Source: Saprospiraceae bacterium
GTDB taxonomy: Bacteria; Bacteroidota; Bacteroidia; Chitinophagales; Saprospiraceae
NCBI GenBank assembly: GCA_016714445.1
Contig: JADJNF010000003.1
Span: 62,001 to 126,000 of the forward strand
Length of the DNA stretch: 64,000 nucleotides
Direction: 5' to 3'
Shown here: piece by piece, positions 25,743 through 33,610 of the stretch
How the letters are laid out: the number at the start of each line of letters is the position of its first letter
Position numbering within the stretch: position 1 is the stretch's first letter
Made by a program: the position numbers and the translations under genes
The notes under the pieces: generated by a model
Databases searched by the model: none
Seen by the model: only the letters and a program-made list of their open reading frames with translations
Told to the model about the DNA's origin: nothing

Positions 25743-26306
25743 TTAGACCGTCATAATATCTTTTTCTTTTACTTCGATCATTTTATCAATTTTATTCATA
25801 TACGACTCTATGGTCTTCTGAATTTCATCTTCTTTTCTTTTTCCTAAATCTTCAGGAAAGCCATCTTTTATTTTCTTTTTAACAAAATCCATGATTTTGT
25901 GCCTGTGAGCCCTGATAGCAACCCGTGATTCTTCACCGGCATGTTTGGCTTGTTTTACCATGGTTATCCTTCTTTCTTCACTCATGGGAGGTATCATAAG
26001 TCGTACAACTTCTCCATCATTCATAGGAGTGATACCCATATTGGCTTCAAAAATGGCTCTTTCTATAGCTGCAAGCATCTTTTTTTCCCATGGTTGAATG
26101 CTCAATGTACGGGCATCCGGTGTACTTATATTTGCAATCTGACTAAGTGGGGTAGGACTCCCGTAATAATCCACCATAAGACCATTCAACATAGCAGGTG
26201 ATGCTTTGCCGGCACGAATTTTATTTAATTCAAAAGCCAAATGCTCCAGCGCTTTGTCAAAGTGCTCTGTAGTCTGCATTATCTGCATTTCTATTTCTTC
26301 TATCAT
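25743..26306 (-). CDS. frr: Ribosome recycling factor
   Basis: A 187-residue protein with the full RRF sequence pattern: a first helix with LNKIRAGKASP, GSPTPLSQIANI, RTLSIQPWEK, the NDGEVVRLMIPP loop and the C-terminal KKIKDGFPEDLGK. Together with EF-G it splits the post-termination ribosome. A -7 box TAATTTTG reads toward it at 26337-26330. It is not next to pyrH or tsf as in many bacteria; the upstream neighbour is a zinc peptidase gene 45 bases away. Confidence 0.97.
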   Translation of the reverse strand: MIEEIEMQIMQTTEHFDKALEHLAFELNKIRAGKASPAMLNGLMVDYYGSPTPLSQIANISTPDARTLSIQPWEKKMLAAIERAIFEANMGITPMNDGEVVRLMIPPMSEERRITMVKQAKHAGEESRVAIRAHRHKIMDFVKKKIKDGFPEDLGKRKEDEIQKTIESYMNKIDKMIEVKEKDIMTV

Positions 26307-26351
26307 ATGTGGTTCATTATATTGAACTGCAAAATTATAACCTTTTATAAT

Positions 26352-27050
26352 TTAATCATTATTGCTGCCAAGAAATCTGAGCAAGAAATACAAAAACATC
26401 ACCAAAGCTCCCAATGCCTGTGCAACGTATGTCATAGCTGCCCACCATAATGCGTCTTTAGCACCGTCATGTTCTGCACCTCGCATAAAACCTGAATCAT
26501 CCAGCCATGCCAATGCTCTGTTGGAAGCATCAAATTCTACTGGTAACGTTATCAGACTAAAGAGTGCTGTAACACCGAAAGTAGCTAAAAGTATAAGAAT
26601 CAATACATTACCGCCAAACCCGGCTCCCATACCAAATATGGTAGCCATAAACAGAAATTGCTGAATACTGGAACTGAATTGTACCACAGGAACTAGTTTT
26701 GATCTAAGAGTAAGCATACTGTAAGCAGTATCATGTTGGACGGCATGTCCACACTCATGTGCAGCCACAGCAGCAGCAGATATTGATCTTCCGTTATATA
26801 CTTCGGGAGATAATGCCACAGTTTTGTTGACCGGATTATAATGATCAGATAAAAAACCTTGTCCCATAACCACCTGAACACCCCGTATGCCATAATGGCT
26901 CAGCATAGCTTCTGCTATTTCTTTACCACTCATACCACTTCGGGTACCTATTTTGCTGTAATGCGCAAATTTTGATTTTAAACGGTTGCTTACAAGCATA
27001 CCTACAACGGTAAAAACACCTAAAACTACCCAATAACCTATTCCTATCAT
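26352..27050 (-). CDS. Neutral zinc metallopeptidase (YugP-like), membrane
   Basis: A 232-residue protein with an N-terminal transmembrane helix, a zinc-binding HECGHAVQH motif near residue 90, two or three hydrophobic helices after it, and a C-terminal membrane span (ALVMFLYFLLRFLG). This is the YugP/zinc_peptidase_2 family, found widely in membranes with unknown substrates, possibly in membrane-protein quality control. The order serS, this gene and frr suggests loose co-transcription on the minus strand. Confidence 0.88.
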   Translation of the reverse strand: MIGIGYWVVLGVFTVVGMLVSNRLKSKFAHYSKIGTRSGMSGKEIAEAMLSHYGIRGVQVVMGQGFLSDHYNPVNKTVALSPEVYNGRSISAAAVAAHECGHAVQHDTAYSMLTLRSKLVPVVQFSSSIQQFLFMATIFGMGAGFGGNVLILILLATFGVTALFSLITLPVEFDASNRALAWLDDSGFMRGAEHDGAKDALWWAAMTYVAQALGALVMFLYFLLRFLGSNND

Positions 27051-27085
27051 ATTAATTTAAAAGCTTTGATTTATTTTAAAAAAAA

Positions 27086-28366
27086 TTATTTAATCATATT
27101 GTATCCAGTGTATGGTTGTAAAGCTTCAGGTATCTTTATACCGTCTGCAACCTGATGGTTTTCCAATAATGTTGCCACTATTCTGGCCAAAGCCAATGCA
27201 CTTCCGTTTAGAGTATGTGCCAGTTTGGTTTTACCATCGTCATCCCTAAATCGCAACTTCATACGATTGGACTGGAAAGTTTCAAAATTCGACACTGAAC
27301 TAACTTCAAGCCATCTGCCTTGTGCTGCAGAATAAGTCTCAAAATCAAAAGTCAATGCAGAGTTAAAACTCATATCACCGCCACATAAACGCAAAATACG
27401 ATACGGAAGTTCAAGTTTTTTCAACAAACTTTCCACATGATTTACCATTTCCATGAGGGTTTCGTAGGATTTGTCCGGATGTTCTATTCGTACGATCTCT
27501 ATTTTATCAAACTGATGCAGACGATTAAGCCCTTTTACATCAGAACCATAAGAACCCGCTTCTCTACGGAAACAAGGGGTGTACCCTGTGAGCTTTATCG
27601 GAAAATCACTTTTCTGAAGGATGGTATCTCTGTACAGATTGGTCAAAGGCACTTCAGCTGTTGGGATGAGATAGAAATCATCTTTTTCGCAGTAATACAT
27701 CTGTCCTTCTTTGTCCGGCAATTGGCCTGTAGCTTTTGCTGTCTCTTTATTTACCAGGAGTGGCGGCTGGATTTCCTGATACCCTGCAGAGATGGCTTCA
27801 TCCAGAAAGAAATTTATCAATGCTCGCTGCAATCTTGCCCCCTGATTTTTATACACAGGAAACCCAGATCCTGTCAGAGTAACCCCATCTTTAAAACTGA
27901 TCAGATTGTATTTTTCTGCCAGTTCCCAATGGGGTAGCGCATTCTCCCCTAAGTCGGGCATGGCTTTATCCCATGCTTTAAATACTTCATTGTCTTCTGC
28001 TTTTTGACCGAATGGTACAGAAACATGGGGTGTATTTGGAAGCTGTATGATCATCTCTTCCAGCAACTCTTTTACGTCCTTAAGTTGCGTCTCTAAAATT
28101 TTTGATTCATCTTTTAACGCAGCTACCTCAGATTTTAATTCAGTGGCCTTTGAAGCTTGTCCGGATTTGAAAAGTATACCTATTTCATCAGATAGCTTAT
28201 TGGTTTTGGAGAGGATATTATCCAGATTGGTTTGTATAACTTTTCTTTTATCATCTTCAGATATAATCTTATCAACCAGGTCAATTTGCTCTTGTGATGC
28301 GTTTTTCTTTTTAAGTCCGGAAATAATCCGTTCTTTATCTTCTTTTATATTCCCGATTTCCAGCAT
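27086..28366 (-). CDS. serS: Serine--tRNA ligase
   Basis: A 426-residue class II synthetase that charges tRNA-Ser. An N-terminal coiled-coil arm (about 30-100) for the long variable arm of tRNA-Ser is followed by motif 2 FRREAGSYGSDVKGLNRLHQF and motif 3 near NGSALALARIVATLLENHQ. The serine pocket motif TAEVPLTN is present. A -7 box TATCTTTG is seen at 28420-28413 in front of it. The length is that of typical bacterial SerRS. Confidence 0.97.
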   Translation of the reverse strand: MLEIGNIKEDKERIISGLKKKNASQEQIDLVDKIISEDDKRKVIQTNLDNILSKTNKLSDEIGILFKSGQASKATELKSEVAALKDESKILETQLKDVKELLEEMIIQLPNTPHVSVPFGQKAEDNEVFKAWDKAMPDLGENALPHWELAEKYNLISFKDGVTLTGSGFPVYKNQGARLQRALINFFLDEAISAGYQEIQPPLLVNKETAKATGQLPDKEGQMYYCEKDDFYLIPTAEVPLTNLYRDTILQKSDFPIKLTGYTPCFRREAGSYGSDVKGLNRLHQFDKIEIVRIEHPDKSYETLMEMVNHVESLLKKLELPYRILRLCGGDMSFNSALTFDFETYSAAQGRWLEVSSVSNFETFQSNRMKLRFRDDDGKTKLAHTLNGSALALARIVATLLENHQVADGIKIPEALQPYTGYNMIK

Positions 28367-28424
28367 AATTACTTTTTATTATGTTTAAAATGATATTTTT
28401 TTAATTTTTTTGCAAAGATAGTAT

Positions 28425-28454
28425 TTTGAATATCAAATTAAATATCTATTTTTG
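28425..28454 (+). promoter_or_regulatory. Promoter of rho
   Basis: TTTG at 28425-28428 and TATTTTTG at 28447-28454 with 18 bases between fit the Bacteroidota promoter. The predicted start leaves a leader of about 150 bases before the rho ATG, room for autoregulation. Confidence 0.55.
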
Positions 28455-28614
28455 TGCTTTCATATTAATTCGAATAAAACTGTCATCCGACCGTTTCATC
28501 TTATCAAAATAATTTCTTTACAGTTTTTCAGGAGAATTCTCCACTCATACAGTACGGATTTATAAGATCAGCGTGTTTATCCTTTAAAATCACAATCAGA
28601 ATTATAATTATTAT

Positions 28615-30381
28615 ATGTACGATATTTTGCAGTTAAATGACATGCTCGTTCCTGAGTTGAAGGAATTGGGTGATAAGTTAGGTTTGGGAAATGTAAAAAA
28701 ACTAAGCAAGCAGGAATTAATTTACAAAATACTTGATCAGCAAGCCGTATTGAGTAAAAATACTGTAGCAGAAGAAAGTGTAGCTGCAGACGAACCAAAG
28801 AAGAGAGGTAAAAAACCTACTCCACCTGTAGTAGCTAAGATAGTCCAACCAGCAGTACAGCCCGAACTTGCCCTTGTGGAACCTGAGCCCGTAGAAACAG
28901 ACAAGCAGGAAGCCAAAAGGGAACGTTCAAGAATTATCAAAGCACCCGATAAAGTGGGATTTACACCTAAGGTACAGAGTAAACCGGAATTAAAACCAGA
29001 AGCCGTACCTGTAGAAGTAAAAGAAGTTATCGCACCCAAAAAAGAAGAAATTACCGAAAATCCAAGGCCGCCTCGATTTGATCCCAGAAATAGAAATCCC
29101 AAACATACTCATCAAAACCAACCAACCTCAAATCAGCCTCCGGTAAGTCAGAATACCAGTCCTGTACAGCCTGTACAGAATGGTCCTTCCGGAGAATATA
29201 GAAGACCGGTTCCAAATTATCATGAAATAAAACAGGAAGAACCAAGATTTATTCCGGACCTGGATGGCGTGATCGAAAGTGAAGGCATTCTTGAATTGAT
29301 GGTAGACGGATATGGTTTCCTCAGATCTTCGGATTATAATTATTTATCATCTCCTGATGATATTTATGTGTCTCCCTCACAGATCAAGTTATTTGGACTA
29401 AAAACAGGAGATACTGTTCAAGGTAGCATCAGACCACCCAAGGAAGGGGAAAAGTATTTTGCTTTATTAAAAGTAAGTAGTATTAATGGACTTGATCCTT
29501 TAAAATTGAAGGAAAGAGTGCCCTTTGAATATCTGACTCCTCTGTTTCCAGATGAAAAATTTAAACTTACCACACATTCGTTGGGCAAGGATTATGGCAA
29601 TCGTATGATTGACCTTTTTACACCGATAGGAAAAGGGCAGAGGGGATTGATCGTTGCACAGCCCAAAACAGGAAAGACTTTTTTATTAAAGGATATTGCA
29701 AATGCCATTGCTTACAACCATCCGGAGTGTTATCTGATCATCTTGCTAATCGATGAAAGACCAGAAGAAGTCACCGACATGAGGAGAAGTGTCAATGCCG
29801 AAGTTATAGCAAGTACTTTTGATGAACCAGCAGAAAATCATGTTCGTGTAGCAGGAATTGTACTGGAAAAAGCAAAAAGACTTGTCGAAAGCGGTCATGA
29901 TGTAGTAGTACTATTAGACTCTATTACCAGATTGGCCAGAGCTTATAATACGGTAGCGCCTACCAGTGGTCGTGTACTGTCGGGTGGTGTGGAAGCCAAT
30001 GCACTTCATAAACCTAAGAAATTCTTTGGAGCTGCACGTAATATTGAGGATGGAGGATCACTGACCATACTGGCTACTGCTTTGATAGAAACCGGTTCAA
30101 AAATGGATGAAGTCATCTTTGAAGAATTTAAAGGTACCGGAAATATGGAACTCCAGTTGGATAGATCTCTTGCCAACAAACGTATGTATCCGGCCATAGA
30201 TATAACCAAGTCAAGTACGAGACGTGAAGAATTATTGCTTCCGGAGAGTATGTTGCCTAAGTTGTTTATACTTAGAAATCACCTGGCAGACATGAAACCG
30301 GATGAAGCCATGGAATTTATCAAAAAACATATGATGGGTACCACCAGCAATGATGAGTTTATCGTTTCCATGAATAGCTAA
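28615..30381 (+). CDS. rho: Transcription termination factor Rho with disordered N-terminal insert
   Basis: A 588-residue hexameric RNA helicase that releases RNA polymerase. An N-terminal Rho_N helical domain (1-45) is followed by about 160 residues of proline, lysine, glutamate and asparagine/glutamine-rich sequence without a fold, then the RNA-binding OB domain (about 210-290) and the ATPase. Walker A is QPKTGKT, Walker B VVVLLDSITRLAR, and the Q/R loop regions SGGVEANALHKPK and RMYPAIDI are intact. Bacteroidota Rho often carries such an insert, which in Bacteroides drives condensate formation; that this one does so is inference. Confidence 0.96.
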   Translation: MYDILQLNDMLVPELKELGDKLGLGNVKKLSKQELIYKILDQQAVLSKNTVAEESVAADEPKKRGKKPTPPVVAKIVQPAVQPELALVEPEPVETDKQEAKRERSRIIKAPDKVGFTPKVQSKPELKPEAVPVEVKEVIAPKKEEITENPRPPRFDPRNRNPKHTHQNQPTSNQPPVSQNTSPVQPVQNGPSGEYRRPVPNYHEIKQEEPRFIPDLDGVIESEGILELMVDGYGFLRSSDYNYLSSPDDIYVSPSQIKLFGLKTGDTVQGSIRPPKEGEKYFALLKVSSINGLDPLKLKERVPFEYLTPLFPDEKFKLTTHSLGKDYGNRMIDLFTPIGKGQRGLIVAQPKTGKTFLLKDIANAIAYNHPECYLIILLIDERPEEVTDMRRSVNAEVIASTFDEPAENHVRVAGIVLEKAKRLVESGHDVVVLLDSITRLARAYNTVAPTSGRVLSGGVEANALHKPKKFFGAARNIEDGGSLTILATALIETGSKMDEVIFEEFKGTGNMELQLDRSLANKRMYPAIDITKSSTRREELLLPESMLPKLFILRNHLADMKPDEAMEFIKKHMMGTTSNDEFIVSMNS

Positions 30382-30655
30382 TATTTTTGTAGCATCAGAT
30401 TTCGAATGGGAGATGTTGATACTCCAGTGATTATGGTGATGATATATACCGACGAGAATTTATTTTGCAAAGACGATGAAACTCATGTCTTCATCGAGAC
30501 AAAAAAAATCTATCGGTATTATGCTCAAAATAAATGAATTATTTAAAGAGTTTTTCGCAATCCGATTTATTTTGAGTATAATGGTGGAAGGGCGAAGGTT
30601 TGAGAAATAGGATATTTATCCGGAGTTAAATATTTACTTTTATTTTAGTATAAAA
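30382..30655. other. rho-rpmH spacer with two consecutive large hairpins
   Basis: No gene. A stem ATACCGA/TCGGTAT closes 30446-30519, with an inner pair GATGAA/TTCATC. Next, a perfect 12-base stem CTCAAAATAAAT/ATTTATTTTGAG encloses a 29-base loop at 30524-30576. There is no T run, so it is not a plain terminator; it may mark the 3' end of the rho message. Confidence 0.5.
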
Positions 30656-30686
30656 TTTGTAGAATTAGTATAAAATTATACCTTTG
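30656..30686 (+). promoter_or_regulatory. Promoter of rpmH
   Basis: TTTG at 30656-30659, 19 bases, then TACCTTTG at 30679-30686: a near-ideal Bacteroidota promoter, about 80 bases before the rpmH start. Confidence 0.75.
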
Positions 30687-30772
30687 CGGTTCTTTTTGAA
30701 ATCCATGCCGTAATTCGGTAGTCAATGGAAAGATTTTAACTTTGATTTTTAATAAAATAGTCTGAAGACAAT

Positions 30773-30928
30773 ATGAAACGTACATATCAACCATCCAAGA
30801 GAAAAAGAGTCAACAAACATGGATTCAGATCCAGAATGGCATCAAAAAACGGTAGAAGAGTGTTGGCAAAAAGAAGAGCAAGAGGAAGAAAAAAACTTAC
30901 TGTGTCTGACGAGAAAGGCGTTAAGTAA
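30773..30928 (+). CDS. rpmH: 50S ribosomal protein L34
   Basis: A 51-residue, strongly basic protein starting MKRTYQPSKRKRVNKHGF and containing RMASKNGRRVLAKRRARGRK, the unmistakable L34 pattern. It binds 23S rRNA. Its own strong promoter lies upstream and rnpA follows at 293 bases, so the usual rpmH-rnpA order is kept but spaced out by a terminator-like hairpin. Confidence 0.97.
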   Translation: MKRTYQPSKRKRVNKHGFRSRMASKNGRRVLAKRRARGRKKLTVSDEKGVK

Positions 30929-30951
30929 TATATTTTCTATCGGCAAATATT

Positions 30952-30993
30952 AAATTCTGATTGTGGTTTTTTTGACTGCATTCAGAATTTTTT
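30952..30993 (+). terminator. Probable terminator or attenuator after rpmH
   Basis: AAATTCTGA (30952) pairs with TCAGAATTT (30982) and six T residues follow. The loop is long (about 21 bases), so it may be partial, letting some transcription reach rnpA. Confidence 0.5.
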
Positions 30994-31221
30994 ATTTAGG
31001 ATATTTTGTACCTGAGTTTTGTTATTCCCACAGATTGACCGTATTTTTAGGCATTAAATCTTTACAAGTAAGAATTTATTTTAACATTCATACAAATTAA
31101 AGTTTTTATTAGTAATATTGTTTGAAGTGTAATGGTACTTTATATTAAACTGCCCCAATAAATATGTCTTTAATAAATACAAGACAAAAGTGATTTTGAT
31201 CATACCACAGAAATACAAATC

Positions 31222-31566
31222 TTGGACCACAGACTTAAAAGTAAAATTACCATAGACAGAATCTTTGCAGAAGGAAAATCGCTCTTTGTGTATCCCATAA
31301 AGTTGGTCTATATGCATCTGCCAAAATACCATAATTCAGATACATATTTATATGGTGTGTCTGTAAGTAAGCGCAACTTTAAACTGGCTGTAGATAGAAA
31401 CAGAATAAAACGCCAAATGAGAGAAGCAATTAGATTACAATATTCAGACATGTCCGGAGCTGAAGGACAAGTAAACTTGATGATGTTTATTTTTGCCGGC
31501 AGAGAAAAGTTGGATTATGTTATTATTGAAAGAGCCATTAAAAAACTATTGAAAAAAATAAAGTGA
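31222..31566 (+). CDS. rnpA: Ribonuclease P protein component
   Basis: A 114-residue basic protein that assists RNase P RNA in tRNA 5' maturation. The signature NFKLAVDRNRIKRQMREAIR is the conserved RNR helix, with LKSKITIDRIFAEGKS as the N-terminal strand region. The start is TTG 31222; no ATG fits before the conserved N-terminus. It lies downstream of rpmH, the classical order. The usual next genes (yidD/yidC) are absent; instead a block of palindromic repeats begins 79 bases later. Confidence 0.92.
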   Translation: MDHRLKSKITIDRIFAEGKSLFVYPIKLVYMHLPKYHNSDTYLYGVSVSKRNFKLAVDRNRIKRQMREAIRLQYSDMSGAEGQVNLMMFIFAGREKLDYVIIERAIKKLLKKIK

Positions 31567-31644
31567 TACATCTAAAGATTCAGATTCAATGGCTTAAAAT
31601 CGATTTCAAGGTTCTAAGTCCCATTCCTTATAAAATGTTGTTTT

Positions 31645-32030
31645 AGTGTGACTCCTCCGGAGTCAGTAAATTACCCGAATATTCATAGCAAACAAAGTTT
31701 GATCCCTATGGGAACAAACATATGTGTCAAAGACATTGGCTTCAGAAAATTCAAACTAAGCTTGAAAGATTCCCCAGGGAACAAAGTCACAATAATCACA
31801 GCCATTTACTTCGGAGAAGTCTAAACTATGCTTGAAAGATCAATCAATGAAAAAGGCCACAATAATTACAAATCCATTGACTTCAGAGAAGTCTAACTAT
31901 GCTTGTAAAATTGGATATCACCGACCCCAGACGGGGTCGCACAAAACAAATCCATTGACTTCGGAGAAGTCCAACTATGCTTGAAAAATATGATTTATGT
32001 GTTCCCGACCCCGGTTGGGGTTGCACAATA
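31645..32030. repeat. Palindromic repeat array, block A (left of the IS200-like transposase)
   Basis: About 390 bases built of ordered palindromic modules: GACTCCTCCGGAGTC near 31650; AGTTTGATCCCTATGGGAAC; repeated copies of GACTTCGGAGAAGTC followed by CTATGCTTGAAA; and two copies of a CCGACCCC...GGGGTCG hairpin. Modules 3 and 4 occur several times. The same modules in the same order make up blocks B and C on the other side of the transposase gene. Confidence 0.85.
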
Positions 32031-32058
32031 CTTATTTTGCAAAATATTAAATAATTAA

Positions 32059-32533
32059 TTATTCATCCAATTCATCAAAAAAATCAAATACATATTCATT
32101 TTTAAACTCAATATTGTAATTTTCCAATAAAGAAATATATTCTTCCCTGAATGTTCTTTTTGAATGGTGAGTTTCCTGATTCAATATATATTTTATAATC
32201 ATATCTCTTTCTTTGTAACCATTTGAAAAAACAGCATAGCCATTTTGCCATTCAAACTTATATTTAGTGAAATTATTTTCTGAAATATATTGGCTAGTTG
32301 CTTTTTTAATTTCTCTTACCAGATCTGGTATCAGCTCCTTACAACTGTAACTAAAAAAATAAATGAATGTGATCATTATATCCATTGACCGCTAATGAAT
32401 AATGATCCCTTTTATTTAAAATTCCGGACGTATATGCAAATAATTTATGTCGCCAGGTTTTTTCAAGTAACGCTTGCCTGTGTTTTACCGCAAAGACAAT
32501 GTGTAAATATACTTGTTTATAAGAATCAGCCAT
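32059..32533 (-). pseudogene. IS200-like (REP-associated, Y1-type) transposase, frame broken in a T run
   Basis: Two overlapping frames together form one HUH transposase of about 155 residues. 32351-32533 starts MADSYKQVYLHIVFAVKHRQ and ends at the metal-binding HIH of NDHIHLFF. 32059-32385 continues SYSCKELIPDLVREIKKAT and carries the catalytic tyrosine in IIKYILNQETHH. Dropping one T from the seven-T run (32353-32359 on the plus strand as A) joins them exactly as HIHLFF-SYSC. Proteins of this group cut single-stranded DNA beside small hairpins. Flanking arrays of palindromes on both sides support a RAYT-type enzyme. It may be active if the extra T is a sequencing error. Confidence 0.85.
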
Positions 32534-32611
32534 TATTAAAGTTTTATTGTTTATACAGTAAAAATAAAACTTAAAAACCAGATGATGTTCATTTCGTTGC
32601 TAAAATACATG

Positions 32612-32860
32612 TAGTGTGACTCCTCCGGAGTCAGTATCTTACCAGAATTTCCATAGCAAACATAGTTTGATCCCTCAGGGAACAAACAAATATGCCATAG
32701 CCATTGGCTTCAGAAAATTCCAACTATGCTTGAAAGAAAAGAGCTGGATGTTCCCCGGAATGGGGTCGAACAAAAACAAATCCATAGACTTCAGAGAAGT
32801 CCAACTATGCTTGAAAGAATAGTGATGAATGTTTCCGACCCCGGACGGGGTCGAACAAAA
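32612..32860. repeat. Palindromic repeat array, block B
   Basis: One near-complete set in order: GACTCCTCCGGAGTC (32618-32632), AACATAGTTTGATCCCTCAG with GGAACAAAC, two forms of the GACTTC...GAAGTC module each followed by CAACTATGCTTGAAAGA, and CGACCCC-GGAC-GGGGTCG (32836-32853). CATAGTTTG in module 2 can also pair with CAACTATG in module 3, nesting the hairpins in a larger fold. Confidence 0.85.
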
Positions 32861-32902
32861 CATATAATATTTTATAGTGATAAGCTGGAATATTTCGAAG
32901 TA

Positions 32903-33070
32903 TAGTGTGACTCTTCCAGAGTCAGTAACTCACCCTAATCTTCATTTCAAACATAGTTTGATCCCTCCGGGAACAAACATATAAACTACAGCCATTGACT
33001 TCGGGGAAGTCCAACTATGCTTGAAAAATATGATTTATGTGTTCCCGACCCCGGACGGGGTCGTACAATA
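32903..33070. repeat. Palindromic repeat array, block C
   Basis: A single minimal set, about 168 bases, with the four modules once each in the same order: GACTCTTCCAGAGTC, TTTGATCCCTCCGGGAAC, GACTTCGGGGAAGTC plus CAACTATGCTTGAAA, and CCGACCCCGGACGGGGTCG. Paired changes in module 1 (CTCTTCCAGAG against CTCCTCCGGAG) keep the stem, which suggests selection on the fold or copying of the fold. Confidence 0.85.
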
Positions 33071-33610
33071 TCTACCAACTGCTTTCTAAATATCATCATT
33101 ATGACTAATCAAAATCATCATTATTTTATATGAATATCATGCTTCATTTTTCCAAAATTACATATATTTGCTTTTTATTAAATCATAATGACATCATGAT
33201 CATCATATTGATTTTTTTATAAAATAATTATTGTTAAGGTATACTCTATATTATTTTATTGTTTAGCTTTGCGCTTTATTAGGCATCATCAAAGGATGAA
33301 CCTTATTTTTTTACATGACGAATAAGAAATAAGAAAACTACACCGGGGCAGATTACCATCCCTACTTTGTAAAGACGAAAATACAAACATTGGTAGTCCA
33401 TCCGTTTCTGTTTCTTATGTATATTATAGTATAAATAAAGACGAAATCACCCTTATATATATTATAGATACATAGCGTCGGCTAAGGTTTAAAAAATAGT
33501 ACGCACTCAGGAACCTTACTTCCTGTTGTGGCTATATTTGTCATACACAGTTTATGGCTAATTTATTATTTTTTAAATAACATTTATTTTTTTAACCAAA
33601 ACTCAATCTC
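33071..33610. other. AT-rich upstream region of the giant surface protein
   Basis: No gene seen. A -7-like box TAGCTTTG lies at 33264-33271 without a clear -33 box; if used, the leader is about 330 bases. The first 180 bases are very AT-rich. Confidence 0.4.

Noticed and set aside
32059..32533. Programmed ribosomal frameshift in the IS200-like transposase
   Set aside because: Programmed shifts are typical of IS1- or IS3-type elements but not of this family; a one-base run error or decay is simpler.
31645..33070. CRISPR array
   Set aside because: The repeats are of four different palindromic kinds, with no regular spacer length, no unique spacers and no cas genes.
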